A DNA stretch of 64,000 bases from Micromonospora sp. NBRC 110009 (GTDB lineage Bacteria > Actinomycetota > Actinomycetes > Mycobacteriales > Micromonosporaceae), in assembly GCF_030518795.1 (NCBI RefSeq), contig NZ_CP130427.1:6386001-6450000 (forward strand), read 5' to 3'. Made by a program: the position numbers and the translations under genes. The notes under the pieces were generated by a model. The model saw only the letters and a list, made by a program, of their open reading frames with translations. It made no database searches and was not told the DNA's origin. Positions 50,983 to 63,319 of the stretch are shown piece by piece (the stretch's first letter is position 1; each line of letters starts with the position of its first letter).

Positions 50983-51887
50983 CCACGTCCCTGCTGCTGA
51001 CCGTCGGCCTGGCCGTGCTGATCGGGGTCAGCCTCGGGCTGCTCGGCGGCGGCGGGTCGATCCTCGCCGTGCCCCTGCTGGTGTACGTCGCCGGGCTGCC
51101 GGCGAAGGAGGCCATCGCGACTTCCCTGCTCGTCGTCGGGGTCACCAGCGCGGTCGGGGTGCTGCCGCACGCCCGCGCCGGACGGGTCCGCTGGCGCACC
51201 GGCCTGACCTTCGGCCTCGCCGGCATGACCGGCGCGTACGCCGGCGGCCGGTTGGCCGAGTTCATCCCGGCCGGGTTTCTGCTCACCGGCTTCGCGGTGA
51301 TGATGCTGGCCACCGCCATCGCGATGATCCGAGGCCGCCGCGCCACCGCGGGTCGACCGGTGCCGCACGAGCTGCCAGCGTTCCGGGTGATCCTCGACGG
51401 GATCGTGGTCGGACTGGTCACCGGCCTCGTCGGCGCGGGCGGCGGCTTCCTGGTGGTGCCCGCCCTCGCCCTGCTCGGCGGCCTGCCGATGCCGGTCGCG
51501 GTCGGCACCTCGCTGGTGGTCATCGCGATGAAGTCCTTCGCCGGCCTGGCCGGCTACCTGTCCAGCGTGCCCGTCAACTGGGGCCTGGCGCTGGCCGTCA
51601 CCGCGGCCGCCGTGCTCGGGAGCGTCCTCGGCGGGCGGCTCGCCGGACGGGTCCCGGCCAACCTGCTCCGGCAGGCGTTCGGGTGGTTCGTCGTGGTGAT
51701 GGGCGTCTTCGTCCTCGCTCAGCAACTGCCGCCACGCATGGGACTCGGCCTGGCCGCGCTCGGGACGGTCGTCGGAGCCGGTACGGTCACGATGGTGGTG
51801 TGGGGCCGCCGGAGGAGGAGACAGAGTGGACAGCAGCGCCTGGGACGCCCGGTACGCGAGCACGTCGGGTCTGGTGTGGAGCGCTGA
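50979..51887 (+). CDS. TauE/SafE family sulfite/organosulfonate exporter
   Basis: A membrane protein of 302 residues with about eight helices. The pattern is VGLAVLIGVSLGLLGGGGS at the start and VTGLVGAGGGFLVVPAL in the second half, the two Gly-rich half-repeats of TauE/SafE. It probably exports sulfite or thiosulfate produced by the persulfide dioxygenase. The ATG at 50979 overlaps the rhodanese stop (ATGA). Its basic C-terminal tail overlaps the start of the methyltransferase gene by about 60 bases in a different frame. Confidence 0.87.
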   Translation: MTTSLLLTVGLAVLIGVSLGLLGGGGSILAVPLLVYVAGLPAKEAIATSLLVVGVTSAVGVLPHARAGRVRWRTGLTFGLAGMTGAYAGGRLAEFIPAGFLLTGFAVMMLATAIAMIRGRRATAGRPVPHELPAFRVILDGIVVGLVTGLVGAGGGFLVVPALALLGGLPMPVAVGTSLVVIAMKSFAGLAGYLSSVPVNWGLALAVTAAAVLGSVLGGRLAGRVPANLLRQAFGWFVVVMGVFVLAQQLPPRMGLGLAALGTVVGAGTVTMVVWGRRRRRQSGQQRLGRPVREHVGSGVER

Positions 51888-52434
51888 GCCGAACCGCTTC
51901 GTCGTCGAGTCGGTCACCGCGCTGCCCCCCGGCGCGGCGCTCGACCTGGCCGCCGGCGAGGGGCGCAACGCGATCTGGCTGGCCGAGCGGGGCTGGCGGG
52001 TGACCGCCGTGGACTTCGCGCCGGCGGCCGTCGAGCGGGGTCGCGACCTGGCCGGCCAGCGGGGCGTGACGGTCGAGTGGCGGGTCGCGGACGTGACCGC
52101 CTACCGGCCCGTGCCGGGCAGCTACGACCTGGTGCTGATCAGCTACCTGCACCTGCCCGCCGCCGACCTGGCCGCGGTGCTCGACTCGGCCCGGCGGGCG
52201 CTGCGCCCCGGCGGCGCCCTCGTCGTCGTCGGCCACGACCTCGCCAACCTCACGGGTGGCACCGGCGGCCCGCAGGACCCGAAGATCCTGCTCACCCCGG
52301 AGACGGTCGTCGACGGGCTCGCCGGGCTGCACATCCAGCGCGCCGAGACCGCCCGCCGCCCGGTGCCCAGCGCCGACGGCGGCACCGTCGACGCCCTAGA
52401 CACGGTCGTCGTCGCCACCCGGCCCGCCGCCTGA
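51826..52434 (+). CDS. Class I SAM-dependent methyltransferase
   Basis: A protein of 202 residues with motif I ALDLAAGEGRNAIWLAERGW, acidic motif VDFAPAAVERG and LISYLHLPAADL. The opening WDARYASTSGLVWSAEPNRF belongs to a group of small thiol or TehB-like methyltransferases. At the end of the sulfur operon it may methylate a thiol, but this is inference. The GTG at 51826 has GGAGGAGG upstream; the gene begins inside the TauE gene, so translation is coupled. Confidence 0.8.
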   Translation: MDSSAWDARYASTSGLVWSAEPNRFVVESVTALPPGAALDLAAGEGRNAIWLAERGWRVTAVDFAPAAVERGRDLAGQRGVTVEWRVADVTAYRPVPGSYDLVLISYLHLPAADLAAVLDSARRALRPGGALVVVGHDLANLTGGTGGPQDPKILLTPETVVDGLAGLHIQRAETARRPVPSADGGTVDALDTVVVATRPAA

Positions 52435-52463
52435 TCCGGAGCCGCTCTCGCCGGGCGCCCGGC

Positions 52464-53477
52464 TCACGGGCGCAGGACCAGGCGGATCGGGTTGCCCTGC
52501 TTCTCCTGCACCCGGCGCACCGCCGCCGGCGCGTCCGCCAGCGGCAACACGTCGCTGACCGACCCGGACAGGTCGAGCCGGCCCAGCCCGGTGAGCGTCA
52601 CCAACTGCCCGACGTGCTCGGCCTCGGAGCCGTAGTGGCCGAGCACCGCCTGCCGGTTGTAGGTGAACCGGCTGTCCGAGGGGATGCTGACCGGCTGGTT
52701 GGCGATGCCGGCGAGCACCAGCCGGCCGTGCCGGCCGAGCACGGTCATGGCCTGCTCCCGCACGGCGTTGGCGCCGGCGAAGTCGAGCGCCACGTCGAGC
52801 CCCCGCGTGCCGACCAGTTCGAGCACGGCGTCCTTGAACCCGTCGTCCTTCGGGTCGAGGGCCAGGTCCGCGCCGAGGGCGAGCGCCCGGTCCCGGGCGG
52901 CCGGCAGCGGGTCCACGGCGATCACCGGCGCCGCGCCGACCAGCATCAGCAGCTGCACGGCGTGCGCGCCGAGGCCGCCGACGCCCCACACTCCGACCGC
53001 CTCCGCCGGCCGGACCCGCGCGGTGTCGGTCACCGCCGCCCAGGGCGTGGAGACCGCGTCCGGGATGATGCACGCCTGCTCGAACGGGAGCAGGTCCGGC
53101 ACGGGGACCAGGGTGTCCTCGCGGGCCAGGGCGTACTCGGCCCAGCCACCGTCGTAGTCGACGCCCCGGGTGAGCACGAGGCCGAAGCGGTCCCGCTCCC
53201 CCGCCTGGAGCAGCACCCGCTGGCCGGTCTGCCAGCCCCGCACCCCGTCGCCGAGCGCGTCCACGGTGCCCGCGACCTCGTGACCGAGGGTCACCACGTC
53301 GCCGGACAGATACAGCGGGCTGAGGGTGCCGTCGATCAGGTGCACGTCCGACAGGCACACCCCGGCCGCGGCGACCCGGATCCGGACCTGCCCGCGTTCC
53401 GGCTCGGGCACCGGCACCGACTCCATCCGCAGCGCCCGCTCGGTCAGGTGCAGCCGTCCGGCCAGCATCTCCGCCAC
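52464..53477 (-). CDS. Zinc-type alcohol dehydrogenase
   Basis: A protein of 337 residues of the medium-chain dehydrogenase family. The catalytic zinc region shows AAAGVCLSDVHLIDG and TLGHEVAGTV; the cofactor fold has VGVWGVGGLGAHAVQLL. The four structural-zinc cysteines of classical enzymes are absent. The GTG at 53477 has AAGGAG six bases upstream. It is a single gene, convergent with the methyltransferase gene and divergent from the spermidine synthase-like gene. The substrate is unknown. Confidence 0.86.
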   Translation of the reverse strand: MAEMLAGRLHLTERALRMESVPVPEPERGQVRIRVAAAGVCLSDVHLIDGTLSPLYLSGDVVTLGHEVAGTVDALGDGVRGWQTGQRVLLQAGERDRFGLVLTRGVDYDGGWAEYALAREDTLVPVPDLLPFEQACIIPDAVSTPWAAVTDTARVRPAEAVGVWGVGGLGAHAVQLLMLVGAAPVIAVDPLPAARDRALALGADLALDPKDDGFKDAVLELVGTRGLDVALDFAGANAVREQAMTVLGRHGRLVLAGIANQPVSIPSDSRFTYNRQAVLGHYGSEAEHVGQLVTLTGLGRLDLSGSVSDVLPLADAPAAVRRVQEKQGNPIRLVLRP

Positions 53478-53649
53478 GCTCGGCTCCTTCCTCCGACGTC
53501 CTCGACCCGCGACGACTCCAGCTCGCCGGGCGTAGGCGTACCCGGGACGGGCCGGCCGATGCGGGAAATGCCGGAAAAAGGGACGAGGCCGACGGCGGGG
53601 CGGGCGGCCGGTAACATCCCGTGACGGGATCGGCGGAGAGGACCACCGG

Positions 53650-54363
53650 GTGGGCGCGCGATTCGAGGAACTGGCCTGGCGGGAGACCCCGATCGGCGAG
53701 ATCAGCCTGCGCCGGCGCCGCGACCCTTCGCTCGACGTCGAGGTGTACGAGGTGAAGCTCGACGACGAGTTCCTGATGTCCAGCCTCTTCCCGGTCGCGG
53801 AGATCGAGCTCGCCCGGCTAGGCCTGGCGCCGCTGACCGGGGCGTCCCTGGACGTGGTCGTGGGCGGGCTCGGCCTCGGCTACACCGCGCGGACCGCGTT
53901 GGAGGACCCCCGGGTCCGCTCGCTGCTGGTGGTCGAGGCGATCGAGGACGTGATCGACTGGCACCGCCGGGACCTGCTGCCGTTCGCCGCCGGGCTGGCC
54001 GCCGACCCGCGTACCCGGTTCGTCCAGGCCGACTTCTTCGCGGCGGTCGCCACCGGGGCCGGGTTCGACCCGGAGTCGCCGGGCCGACGGTTCCACGCGG
54101 TGCTGCTCGACGTGGACCATTCACCCCGCCAGGTGCTGCACCCCAGTCACGCCGCCTTCTACACCGTCGAGGGCCTGCGCCGGCTCGCCGCCCTGCTGCA
54201 CCGCGACGGGGTCTTCGCGCTCTGGTCGAACGACCCGCCCGACCAGGCGTTCCAGCGGGTGCTGACCGAGGTGTTCCCGACCTCGGTGGCGCACGTGGTC
54301 CGGTTTCCCAACCCGTTGCAGGGCCGCGAGGCCGCGAACACCGTCTACGTGGCCCGGCACTGA
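53650..54363 (+). CDS. Spermidine synthase-like/SAM-fold protein
   Basis: A protein of 237 residues with the spermidine synthase-like fold: the nucleotide-binding VVVGGLGLGYTARTAL, acidic LLVVEAIEDVIDWH, then TRFVQADFFAAV and VLLDVDHSPRQVL, where the aminopropyl-transferase Asp would lie. Key polyamine-binding residues of real spermidine synthases are not evident, so another reaction is possible. The GTG at 53650 is supported by GGAGAGG about ten bases upstream. It is preceded by a 172-base divergent promoter region. Confidence 0.78.
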   Translation: MGARFEELAWRETPIGEISLRRRRDPSLDVEVYEVKLDDEFLMSSLFPVAEIELARLGLAPLTGASLDVVVGGLGLGYTARTALEDPRVRSLLVVEAIEDVIDWHRRDLLPFAAGLAADPRTRFVQADFFAAVATGAGFDPESPGRRFHAVLLDVDHSPRQVLHPSHAAFYTVEGLRRLAALLHRDGVFALWSNDPPDQAFQRVLTEVFPTSVAHVVRFPNPLQGREAANTVYVARH

Positions 54364-54410
54364 CCGGCGCCCGGCGGGCATGGCGCGCCCCGGAACGGGA
54401 AAGCCCGGGC

Positions 54411-54428
54411 GCGCACGCTGGCGTGCGC
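54411..54428. terminator. Hairpin between convergent genes
   Basis: GCGCACGC, a TG loop and GCGTGCGC form a perfect 8-base stem between the stop of the spermidine synthase-like gene and the stop of the DJ-1/PfpI gene. Its position suggests a bidirectional terminator; there is no U tract. Confidence 0.5.
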
Positions 54429-54442
54429 ACCCGAGCGAAATC

Positions 54443-55078
54443 TCAGCCCAGCACCCGTTCGGGGTTCGCCCGCAGGGCCGCGACGAGCGGCGCCGGGGCG
54501 GTGTGCGGGGACCCGGCCGGGTAGGGCGGCCGCGGGTCGTACTCGATGCCGAGCTGGACCGCCTGGGCGACTGCGTCCCCGGCGACCCGGCCGGCCAGCG
54601 CCAGCGCCATGTCGACGCCGGCCGACACCCCGGCGGCCGTGACGTACTTGCCGTCCACCACCACCCGCCGCTCGGTCGGCTCGGCACCGAACGCGGGCAG
54701 CTGGTCCACGGCCAGCCAGTGCGAGGTGGCCCGGCGGCCGGTGAGCAGCCCGGCCGCGGCGAGCAGCAGCGAGCCGGTGCAGACCGAGGTGGTCCAGGTG
54801 GTGGTGGCGTCGACGGCGCGCAGCCAGTCGAGCAGCCGGGCGTCGGTCATCCGGGCGATCTGCCCGGGACCGCCGGGGACCACCAGCACGTCGGGGCGGG
54901 TCACCTCGTCCAGGGTGGCGGTGGCGGTGAGGGCGAGGCTGCCCACGTCCGTGGTGACCGGGCCGGGCCGATCGGCCACGAAGACCGTACGGGCGCCCGG
55001 GAGGCGGCCCAGCACCTCGTACGGGCCGACGGCGTCGAGGGCGGTGAACCGGTCGAAGAGGAGGACGGCGATCTGCAT
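54443..55078 (-). CDS. DJ-1/PfpI family protein
   Basis: A protein of 211 residues. It starts MQIAVLLFDRFTALDAVGPYEVL, a common opening of the DJ-1/PfpI glutaminase-like group, and has the nucleophile elbow in TTSVCTGSLLLAAAG with Cys100. VVPGGPGQIARM and VDGKYVTAAGVSAGVDMAL fit isonitrile-hydratase or transcription-regulator-like members. No DNA-binding domain is present. It follows the copper ATPase gene by 30 bases in the same direction and may be co-transcribed. Confidence 0.86.
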   Translation of the reverse strand: MQIAVLLFDRFTALDAVGPYEVLGRLPGARTVFVADRPGPVTTDVGSLALTATATLDEVTRPDVLVVPGGPGQIARMTDARLLDWLRAVDATTTWTTSVCTGSLLLAAAGLLTGRRATSHWLAVDQLPAFGAEPTERRVVVDGKYVTAAGVSAGVDMALALAGRVAGDAVAQAVQLGIEYDPRPPYPAGSPHTAPAPLVAALRANPERVLG

Positions 55079-55107
55079 GGCGTGTTCCTTTCCGGGGTGT
55101 GGGTCGG

Positions 55108-58347
<3,240 letters not shown>

Positions 58348-58435
58348 CGCACTGCTCCTCTCGTACCGGGCGTCGCAGGCGCCCTCACTGGTCCGGCGGC
58401 CCTCGCCGGCCGGTGACGCCACGCTCCCGGCCGCC

Positions 58436-58453
58436 GCTGTCCGGCCGCTGTCC
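58436..58453 (-). promoter_or_regulatory. SARP-type heptamer repeat facing the copper ATPase gene
   Basis: On the minus strand two identical GGACAGC heptamers are separated by four bases (GGCC), an 11-base period. This is the layout bound by SARP regulators. The repeats lie about 90-105 bases upstream of the ATPase start. Confidence 0.55.
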
Positions 58454-58481
58454 GCGACCCGTCGGCCCGTCCCGGCGTACG

Positions 58482-58499
58482 TGACAGGGCGCGGACAGC
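58482..58499 (+). promoter_or_regulatory. SARP-type heptamer repeat facing the copper chaperone-like gene
   Basis: On the plus strand TGACAGG and GGACAGC are separated by four bases (GCGC). The first heptamer matches the second at five of seven positions. The pair lies about 65-85 bases before the start of the small metal-binding protein gene. Confidence 0.45.
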
Positions 58500-58565
58500 G
58501 CTCCCCGGCACGGTTCGAACCGCCGGGTCGCCGGGAGGGCGGCCCGCCGAACGAAGGAGTGAACC

Positions 58566-58763
58566 GTGAACCAGCTCGTGCTCTCCGTGCCGAAGATCAG
58601 CTGCGGCCGCTGCGTCGAGGCGATCCGGGAGGAGGTCGGCCTGGTCGCCGGGGTCCGCGCCGTGGCGGTGGACCTGGCGACCCGTACCGTCCGGGTCGAC
58701 GGCGACGCCGACCGGGCCGCGGTGGTGGCCGCCATCGGCGAAGCCGGCCACCAGGTCGCCTGA
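58566..58763 (+). CDS. Small heavy-metal-associated protein (CopZ-like)
   Basis: A protein of 65 residues with the ferredoxin-like HMA fold: LVLSVPKISCGRCVEAIREEVGLV, metal-binding Cys13 and Cys16, and VRAVAVDLATRTVRV. It would carry copper to the ATPase encoded divergently. The usual Met before the first Cys is replaced (KISCGRC), which may alter metal preference. The GTG at 58566 follows GAAGGAG. The flavin monooxygenase gene begins 24 bases after the stop. Confidence 0.88.
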   Translation: MNQLVLSVPKISCGRCVEAIREEVGLVAGVRAVAVDLATRTVRVDGDADRAAVVAAIGEAGHQVA

Positions 58764-58786
58764 CCGGCACGAGGGGAGACGGACCG

Positions 58787-59857
58787 ATGGACCTGGACAC
58801 CGTGATCGTCGGGGGCGGTCAGGCCGGGCTGGCGCTCGGCCACCACCTGCGCCGCGCCGGCGTGCCCTTCGCGATCCTCGACGCGCACGCCCGGGTCGGC
58901 GACGCCTGGCGGCACCGGTGGGACTCGCTGACCCTGTTCACCCCGCGCCGGTTCTCCGCCCTGCCGGGCCTGCCCCTCCCCGGCGACCCGGACGGGCACC
59001 CCGGCAAGGACGAGGTCGCCGACTACCTCGCCCGGTACGCCGCGCACTTCGACCTGCCGGTCCGGCTCGGCTGCCGGGTCACCTCGGTCCGCCCCGGCAC
59101 GGCGGGCGGCTTCACGGTCGACACGTCGACCGGAACCCTGCGCGCCCAGCGGGTGGTCGTCGCCGCCGGGGCGTTCCACACGCCCCGGATCCCCGACGTG
59201 GCCCGGACGCTCGCGCCACGGGTCGCGCAACTGCACAGCAGCCGGTACCGCCGGCCCGGCCAACTGCCGGGGCACGACGTGCTGGTGGTCGGCGGCGGGA
59301 ACACCGGGGTGCAGATCGCCGCCGAACTCGCCGACGACGGCCGCCGGGTGGTGCTCGCCGCGCCGACCCTCGGCCCGGTGCTGCCGCAGCGCTGGCTGGG
59401 CCGGGACATCTTCTGGTGGTTCTCCCGGCTGGGCACCATGCGGTTGAGCCCGGAGAGCCGGCTGGGCCGCCGGATCGCCGCCCAGAACCCGGTCATCGGC
59501 ACCGATGTGGCCGGGTTGCTGCGCCGGGTGGACCGGGTCGGTCGGGTGGTGGACGCCGACGGGGACACCGTCCGGTTCGCCGACGGCGGGCGACGGCGGG
59601 TGGACGCGGTGGTCTGGGCCACCGGCTTCCGCCCGCACTACCCCTGGCTGGAGGTGCCGGTGCTGGACCCGTCCGGCGCGCCCGTCCAGCGGGATGGCGT
59701 GACGGACTGGCCGGGGCTGTACTTCCTCGGCCTGCCCTGGCAACGCGCCCGGGGCTCGGCGGTGCTCGGCTGGGTCGGCCGGGACGCCGAGGTGCTGGCC
59801 GCCCGGCTCGCCGAGGACCGGCGGCCCGCACCGGCCCGGCCGGTGGTCCCGGCCTGA
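58787..59857 (+). CDS. Flavin-containing monooxygenase-like oxidoreductase
   Basis: A protein of 356 residues with two dinucleotide-binding sites: VIVGGGQAGLALGHHL at the N-terminus for FAD and VLVVGGGNTGVQIAAEL near 165 for NADPH. A late ATGFRPHYPWL motif is typical of the group, and QRARGSAVLGWVG ends the fold. Members oxidise thiols, amines or metals-related substrates; some lie with metal-resistance genes. The ATG at 58787 has GAGGGGAG upstream. It is probably co-transcribed with the metal-binding protein gene. Confidence 0.86.
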   Translation: MDLDTVIVGGGQAGLALGHHLRRAGVPFAILDAHARVGDAWRHRWDSLTLFTPRRFSALPGLPLPGDPDGHPGKDEVADYLARYAAHFDLPVRLGCRVTSVRPGTAGGFTVDTSTGTLRAQRVVVAAGAFHTPRIPDVARTLAPRVAQLHSSRYRRPGQLPGHDVLVVGGGNTGVQIAAELADDGRRVVLAAPTLGPVLPQRWLGRDIFWWFSRLGTMRLSPESRLGRRIAAQNPVIGTDVAGLLRRVDRVGRVVDADGDTVRFADGGRRRVDAVVWATGFRPHYPWLEVPVLDPSGAPVQRDGVTDWPGLYFLGLPWQRARGSAVLGWVGRDAEVLAARLAEDRRPAPARPVVPA

Positions 59858-59986
59858 TCGGGGTAGCTCACCGCCGCTCGGATGATCGTTCCGAGGACGG
59901 TCGGGACGTACCATGGGGCCCGCCCGGGCGGTCGTCCGGCGACCGGAGCGGGCCCCGGGGCGTCCGCCGCGGCGGACGGGAGTGCG

Positions 59987-62900
59987 ATGAGCCGGGACAG
60001 CGAGCCCACGGTGAGCTTCGGGATGCTCGGCACCGTCGAGCTCCAGGTGGCCGGCCGCCCCGCCACGCCGCTCGCCCCGGCGGTCCGCGCGCTGCTGGCC
60101 CGGCTGGTCCTCGCCGCGGGCCGGGTGGTCTCCGCGGACGCGCTGACCGACGCGCTCTGGGGTGAGCAGCCCCCGACCGACGCCACGAACGCGCTGCAGC
60201 TGCGGGTGTCCAAGCTGCGCCGCGCCCTGGTGGCCGCCGGGGCGGGCGGCGATCTGCTGGTCACCCGCGCCCCCGGCTACCAGCTCGCCGTCGCCGCGGA
60301 CGCGGTGGACGCGAACCGCTTCGAACGGTTGCTGGAAACGGCGCGCAGCGCAACCACCGGCGCCGGGCCGGCCGCGGCGCTGGCCCGCTTCGACGAGGCG
60401 CTGCGGCTGTGGCGGGGGCCGGCCCTGGCCGACGTCGGGGACGCCGAGTGGGCCCTCGCGGAGGCGGCCCGCCTGGAAGAGCTGCGGCTCGGCGCGGTGG
60501 AGGACCGGCTGGAACTGTTGCTGGCGGCCGGCCGGCAGGCCGAGGCGGTGGCCGACCTGGAACGCCTGGTCGCCACCCACCCGCTGCGTGAGCGGCTGCA
60601 CCGGCTGCTGATGCTGGCGCTCTACCGGGGCGGGCGGCAGGCGGACGCGATCACCGCGTACCACGCGCTGCGGCACCGCCTCGCCGATGAGCTGGGCATC
60701 GATCCGGCACCCGAACTCCAGGCGCTCGCCGAGGCGATCCTGCGCCAGCAGGTGCCCGCCCTGGCACCGGCCGCCGCGCCGGTGGCCGAGCCGGCCGGGC
60801 CGCCCGCCGCGGTGCCGGCCCGGACGGTGTCGGCGCCCCGGACGGCGGCGGCGGCGAACCCCACCCCCCGGGCGCCGCAACGCGGCGACCTGCCCCGCCG
60901 GCTCGCCTCGGTCATCGGCCGCCAGGACGACGTGCACCGGGTCCTCGACCGGCTGCGCGAGGCGCGGGTGGTGACGCTGACCGGACCGGGCGGCGTCGGC
61001 AAGACCACCCTCGCCCTGGAGGTGGCACGCCACGCCGACGACGCCCTCGCCGACCGGGTGCACCTGGTCCGGCTGGCCGCCCTGCCGACCGGGACGGACC
61101 TGCCCGAGGCGGTCGCCGGTCAGCTCGGCGTGACCGCCGGTGGGCCGGGACCGGCCGCGAGCGCCGCGCTGGTGGCCTGGCTCGGCGCCGACCGCACGCT
61201 GCTCGTGGTCGACAACTGCGAGCACGTCATCGACGACGCCGCGGAACTGGTCGAGCAGCTCGTCGCGGCCTGCCCGGCGGTGACCGTGCTGACCACCAGC
61301 CGGGAGGCGCTGGCCGTACCCGGCGAGACCCAGCTCGCGGTGGCGCCGCTGGGCGTACCCGACGGGCCGGCTGATCTCGCCCGGCTGGGCGACAGCCCGG
61401 CGGTGGCCCTGTTCGTCGATCGCGCGCGGGCGGTGCGTCCCGGGTTCGTCCTCGACGAGACGACGGCGCCGGTGGTGGCGGACATCTGTCGGCAGCTCGA
61501 CGGCATGCCGTTGGCCATCGAGCTGGCCGCCGCGCGGGTCAAGGCGCTGCCGCCCGGGGAGATCGCGGCCCGGCTGCACGACCGGTTCGCGCTGCTCAGC
61601 GCGGGCGCGCGGACCAGCGAGGCCCGGCACCGCACGCTGCGGGCCACCCTCGACTGGAGCCACGACCTGCTCTCCGAGGCCGAGCGGGGGCTGCTGCGCC
61701 GACTGGCGGTGTTCCGCGGCGGCTGGGACCTGGCGGCCGCCGAGCAGGTCTGCGCGTTCGACGGCCTGGCCGCCGACGAGGTCCTCGACCTGCTCTTCCG
61801 CCTGGTCGACCGGTCCCTCGTGGTGCCGGACCCGACGACCGGGCGGTTCCGGCTGCTGGTCACCATCCGGGAGTACGCCGCCGCCCGCCTCGCCGAGGCG
61901 GGCGAGACGGAGACGGCCCGCGACCACCACCTCACCCACTTCACCGAGTTGGCCGAGCGGTACGGACCGCACGCCCGGTCCGACGCCGATGCCTGGGCGC
62001 GGTTGACCGAGGAGCACGACAACTTCCGCGCCGCGATCGACCGCTGCCTGGACCGGCGCGACGGGGTCGACGCCGGCCTGCGGCTGGCGGACGCCCTCTT
62101 CCTGTTCTGGAACTACGGCCCCCGGTACGAGGGGGTTCGCGCGCTGACCGCGCTGCTCGCCGCCGGTGTCCCGGCGCCCGCCGCACGGGCCGCCGCCCTG
62201 CAGCGGATCGGCCTGCTCGGCGTCTACTACCCCACCGCGCAGACCCGGGCCGCGGCCCGGGAGAGCGTGGTGGCGTTCGAGCGCCTGGGCGACCCGGTCA
62301 ACACCGCCACCTCGCGGCTGGTCGTGGCGTGGGAGGGCCAGTACGACGGCGACCCGGACCGGTACCGGGCGATGGTCGCCCAGGCGATCCGCGAGCGGGG
62401 CGGCACCGACGACCCCTGGTGGCACGGGACCGTCCACTACGTCGAAGCGCTGCTGGATCTGCGGACCGGCGCCTTCGAGCGGTCCGCCGAACAGTGGGCC
62501 CGCAGCCTCGAGTGGACCCGGAAGGCGGGCGACCTGCTGCTGCCCGCCGGGATCCTGGCGCACCTCGGCATCGCGCTGCGCGAGGCCGGCCGGCCCGACG
62601 AGGCGATCGCCACGCTGGAGGAAGCGGCGGCCGAGGCGCGGCGCAACCCCTCCCCCCATGCGACGGCGTTCACCCTCGTGCAGCTCGCCCACACCCGGCT
62701 GGACCGCGGCGAGGTCGACGGGGTGGCGGCGATGCTCGTCGAGGCGGACGAGACCGCCCGCCGCAGCGGCAACCCGCGCTGCCAGGCCTGGGCCGCCTGG
62801 GGCCGGGCCCGGATCGGGTACGCGGAAGGCGACGCGGTCGGCGCGGCCGACGAGTGCCGCCGCGCCCTGGACCTGCTCCAGGAGCGGGAGTTCCCGTGGG

Positions 62901-63010
62901 CGCGGCGCCGGCTCTGGTCGCTGGCGGCCGACGCGGCGACGGCCGCGGGGCGGCCGCAGGAGGCGGACGCGGCCCGGCGGGCCGCCGCGGACCTGGCGGC
63001 GGGCCGCTAA
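59987..63010 (+). CDS. AfsR/SARP-type transcriptional regulator with NB-ARC and repeat domains
   Basis: A protein of about 1007 residues. It has a winged-helix DNA-binding domain (about 8-100, VSFGMLGTVELQVAGRP, LRVSKLRRAL, RAPGYQL), a bacterial transcriptional activator domain (BTAD, about 108-255), a Pro/Ala linker, an NB-ARC-like ATPase (P-loop GPGGVGKTT at 332-340, then LLVVDNCEHV) and a helical TPR-like C-terminal part. Proteins of this type bind direct heptamer repeats and activate transcription. The ATG at 59987 has GGACGGGAG upstream; GTG 60011 is an alternative. Heptamer repeats in both flanking divergent regions are candidate targets. Confidence 0.87.
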   Translation: MSRDSEPTVSFGMLGTVELQVAGRPATPLAPAVRALLARLVLAAGRVVSADALTDALWGEQPPTDATNALQLRVSKLRRALVAAGAGGDLLVTRAPGYQLAVAADAVDANRFERLLETARSATTGAGPAAALARFDEALRLWRGPALADVGDAEWALAEAARLEELRLGAVEDRLELLLAAGRQAEAVADLERLVATHPLRERLHRLLMLALYRGGRQADAITAYHALRHRLADELGIDPAPELQALAEAILRQQVPALAPAAAPVAEPAGPPAAVPARTVSAPRTAAAANPTPRAPQRGDLPRRLASVIGRQDDVHRVLDRLREARVVTLTGPGGVGKTTLALEVARHADDALADRVHLVRLAALPTGTDLPEAVAGQLGVTAGGPGPAASAALVAWLGADRTLLVVDNCEHVIDDAAELVEQLVAACPAVTVLTTSREALAVPGETQLAVAPLGVPDGPADLARLGDSPAVALFVDRARAVRPGFVLDETTAPVVADICRQLDGMPLAIELAAARVKALPPGEIAARLHDRFALLSAGARTSEARHRTLRATLDWSHDLLSEAERGLLRRLAVFRGGWDLAAAEQVCAFDGLAADEVLDLLFRLVDRSLVVPDPTTGRFRLLVTIREYAAARLAEAGETETARDHHLTHFTELAERYGPHARSDADAWARLTEEHDNFRAAIDRCLDRRDGVDAGLRLADALFLFWNYGPRYEGVRALTALLAAGVPAPAARAAALQRIGLLGVYYPTAQTRAAARESVVAFERLGDPVNTATSRLVVAWEGQYDGDPDRYRAMVAQAIRERGGTDDPWWHGTVHYVEALLDLRTGAFERSAEQWARSLEWTRKAGDLLLPAGILAHLGIALREAGRPDEAIATLEEAAAEARRNPSPHATAFTLVQLAHTRLDRGEVDGVAAMLVEADETARRSGNPRCQAWAAWGRARIGYAEGDAVGAADECRRALDLLQEREFPWARRRLWSLAADAATAAGRPQEADAARRAAADLAAGR

Positions 63011-63252
63011 CCGGGACGGCGGCAGTCCGGGCCGTCCGGGCAGACCGCCAGGCCGGCGCGGCGCAGCGCGGCCGGATCCACCTCCCCGCCCACCCGCAGC
63101 GTGCCGGCGTCCACGTCGAACTCCAGCGACACCACCCCGGGCAGGTCGCTCACCCGTCGGCTGACCGCGCGGACACACCGCCGACACATCCCGGGCGGCA
63201 GCCGCACGGTTGTCACCCGCGTTGACGCCCCGGGGTCGTTCCGTTCCACCAT
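63007..63252 (-). CDS. Small heavy-metal-associated (HMA) domain protein
   Basis: A protein of 81 residues with an HMA-like fold: VRLPPGMCRRCVRAVSRRVSDLPGV, metal-binding Cys23 and Cys26, and VVSLEFDVDAGTLRV. It has an extra pair of cysteines near the end (CPDGPDC, 71 and 77). The stop overlaps the convergent SARP stop by four bases. It reads toward the SARP gene and away from the 43-residue ORF. Its promoter region carries a heptamer repeat, so it may share control with the copper ATPase. Confidence 0.82.
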   Translation of the reverse strand: MVERNDPGASTRVTTVRLPPGMCRRCVRAVSRRVSDLPGVVSLEFDVDAGTLRVGGEVDPAALRRAGLAVCPDGPDCRRPG

Positions 63253-63284
63253 GCCGCCAGCCTGGCCGGGGCCGCTGGCGACCG

Positions 63285-63302
63285 GCTGTCCATCCGCTGT
63301 CC
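63285..63302 (-). promoter_or_regulatory. SARP-type heptamer repeat facing the small HMA gene
   Basis: On the minus strand two identical GGACAGC heptamers are separated by four bases (GGAT), with the same period as the site at 58436. They lie about 33-50 bases before the start of the small HMA gene. Confidence 0.55.
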
Positions 63303-63319
63303 GCCCCCGCCCGATCGAC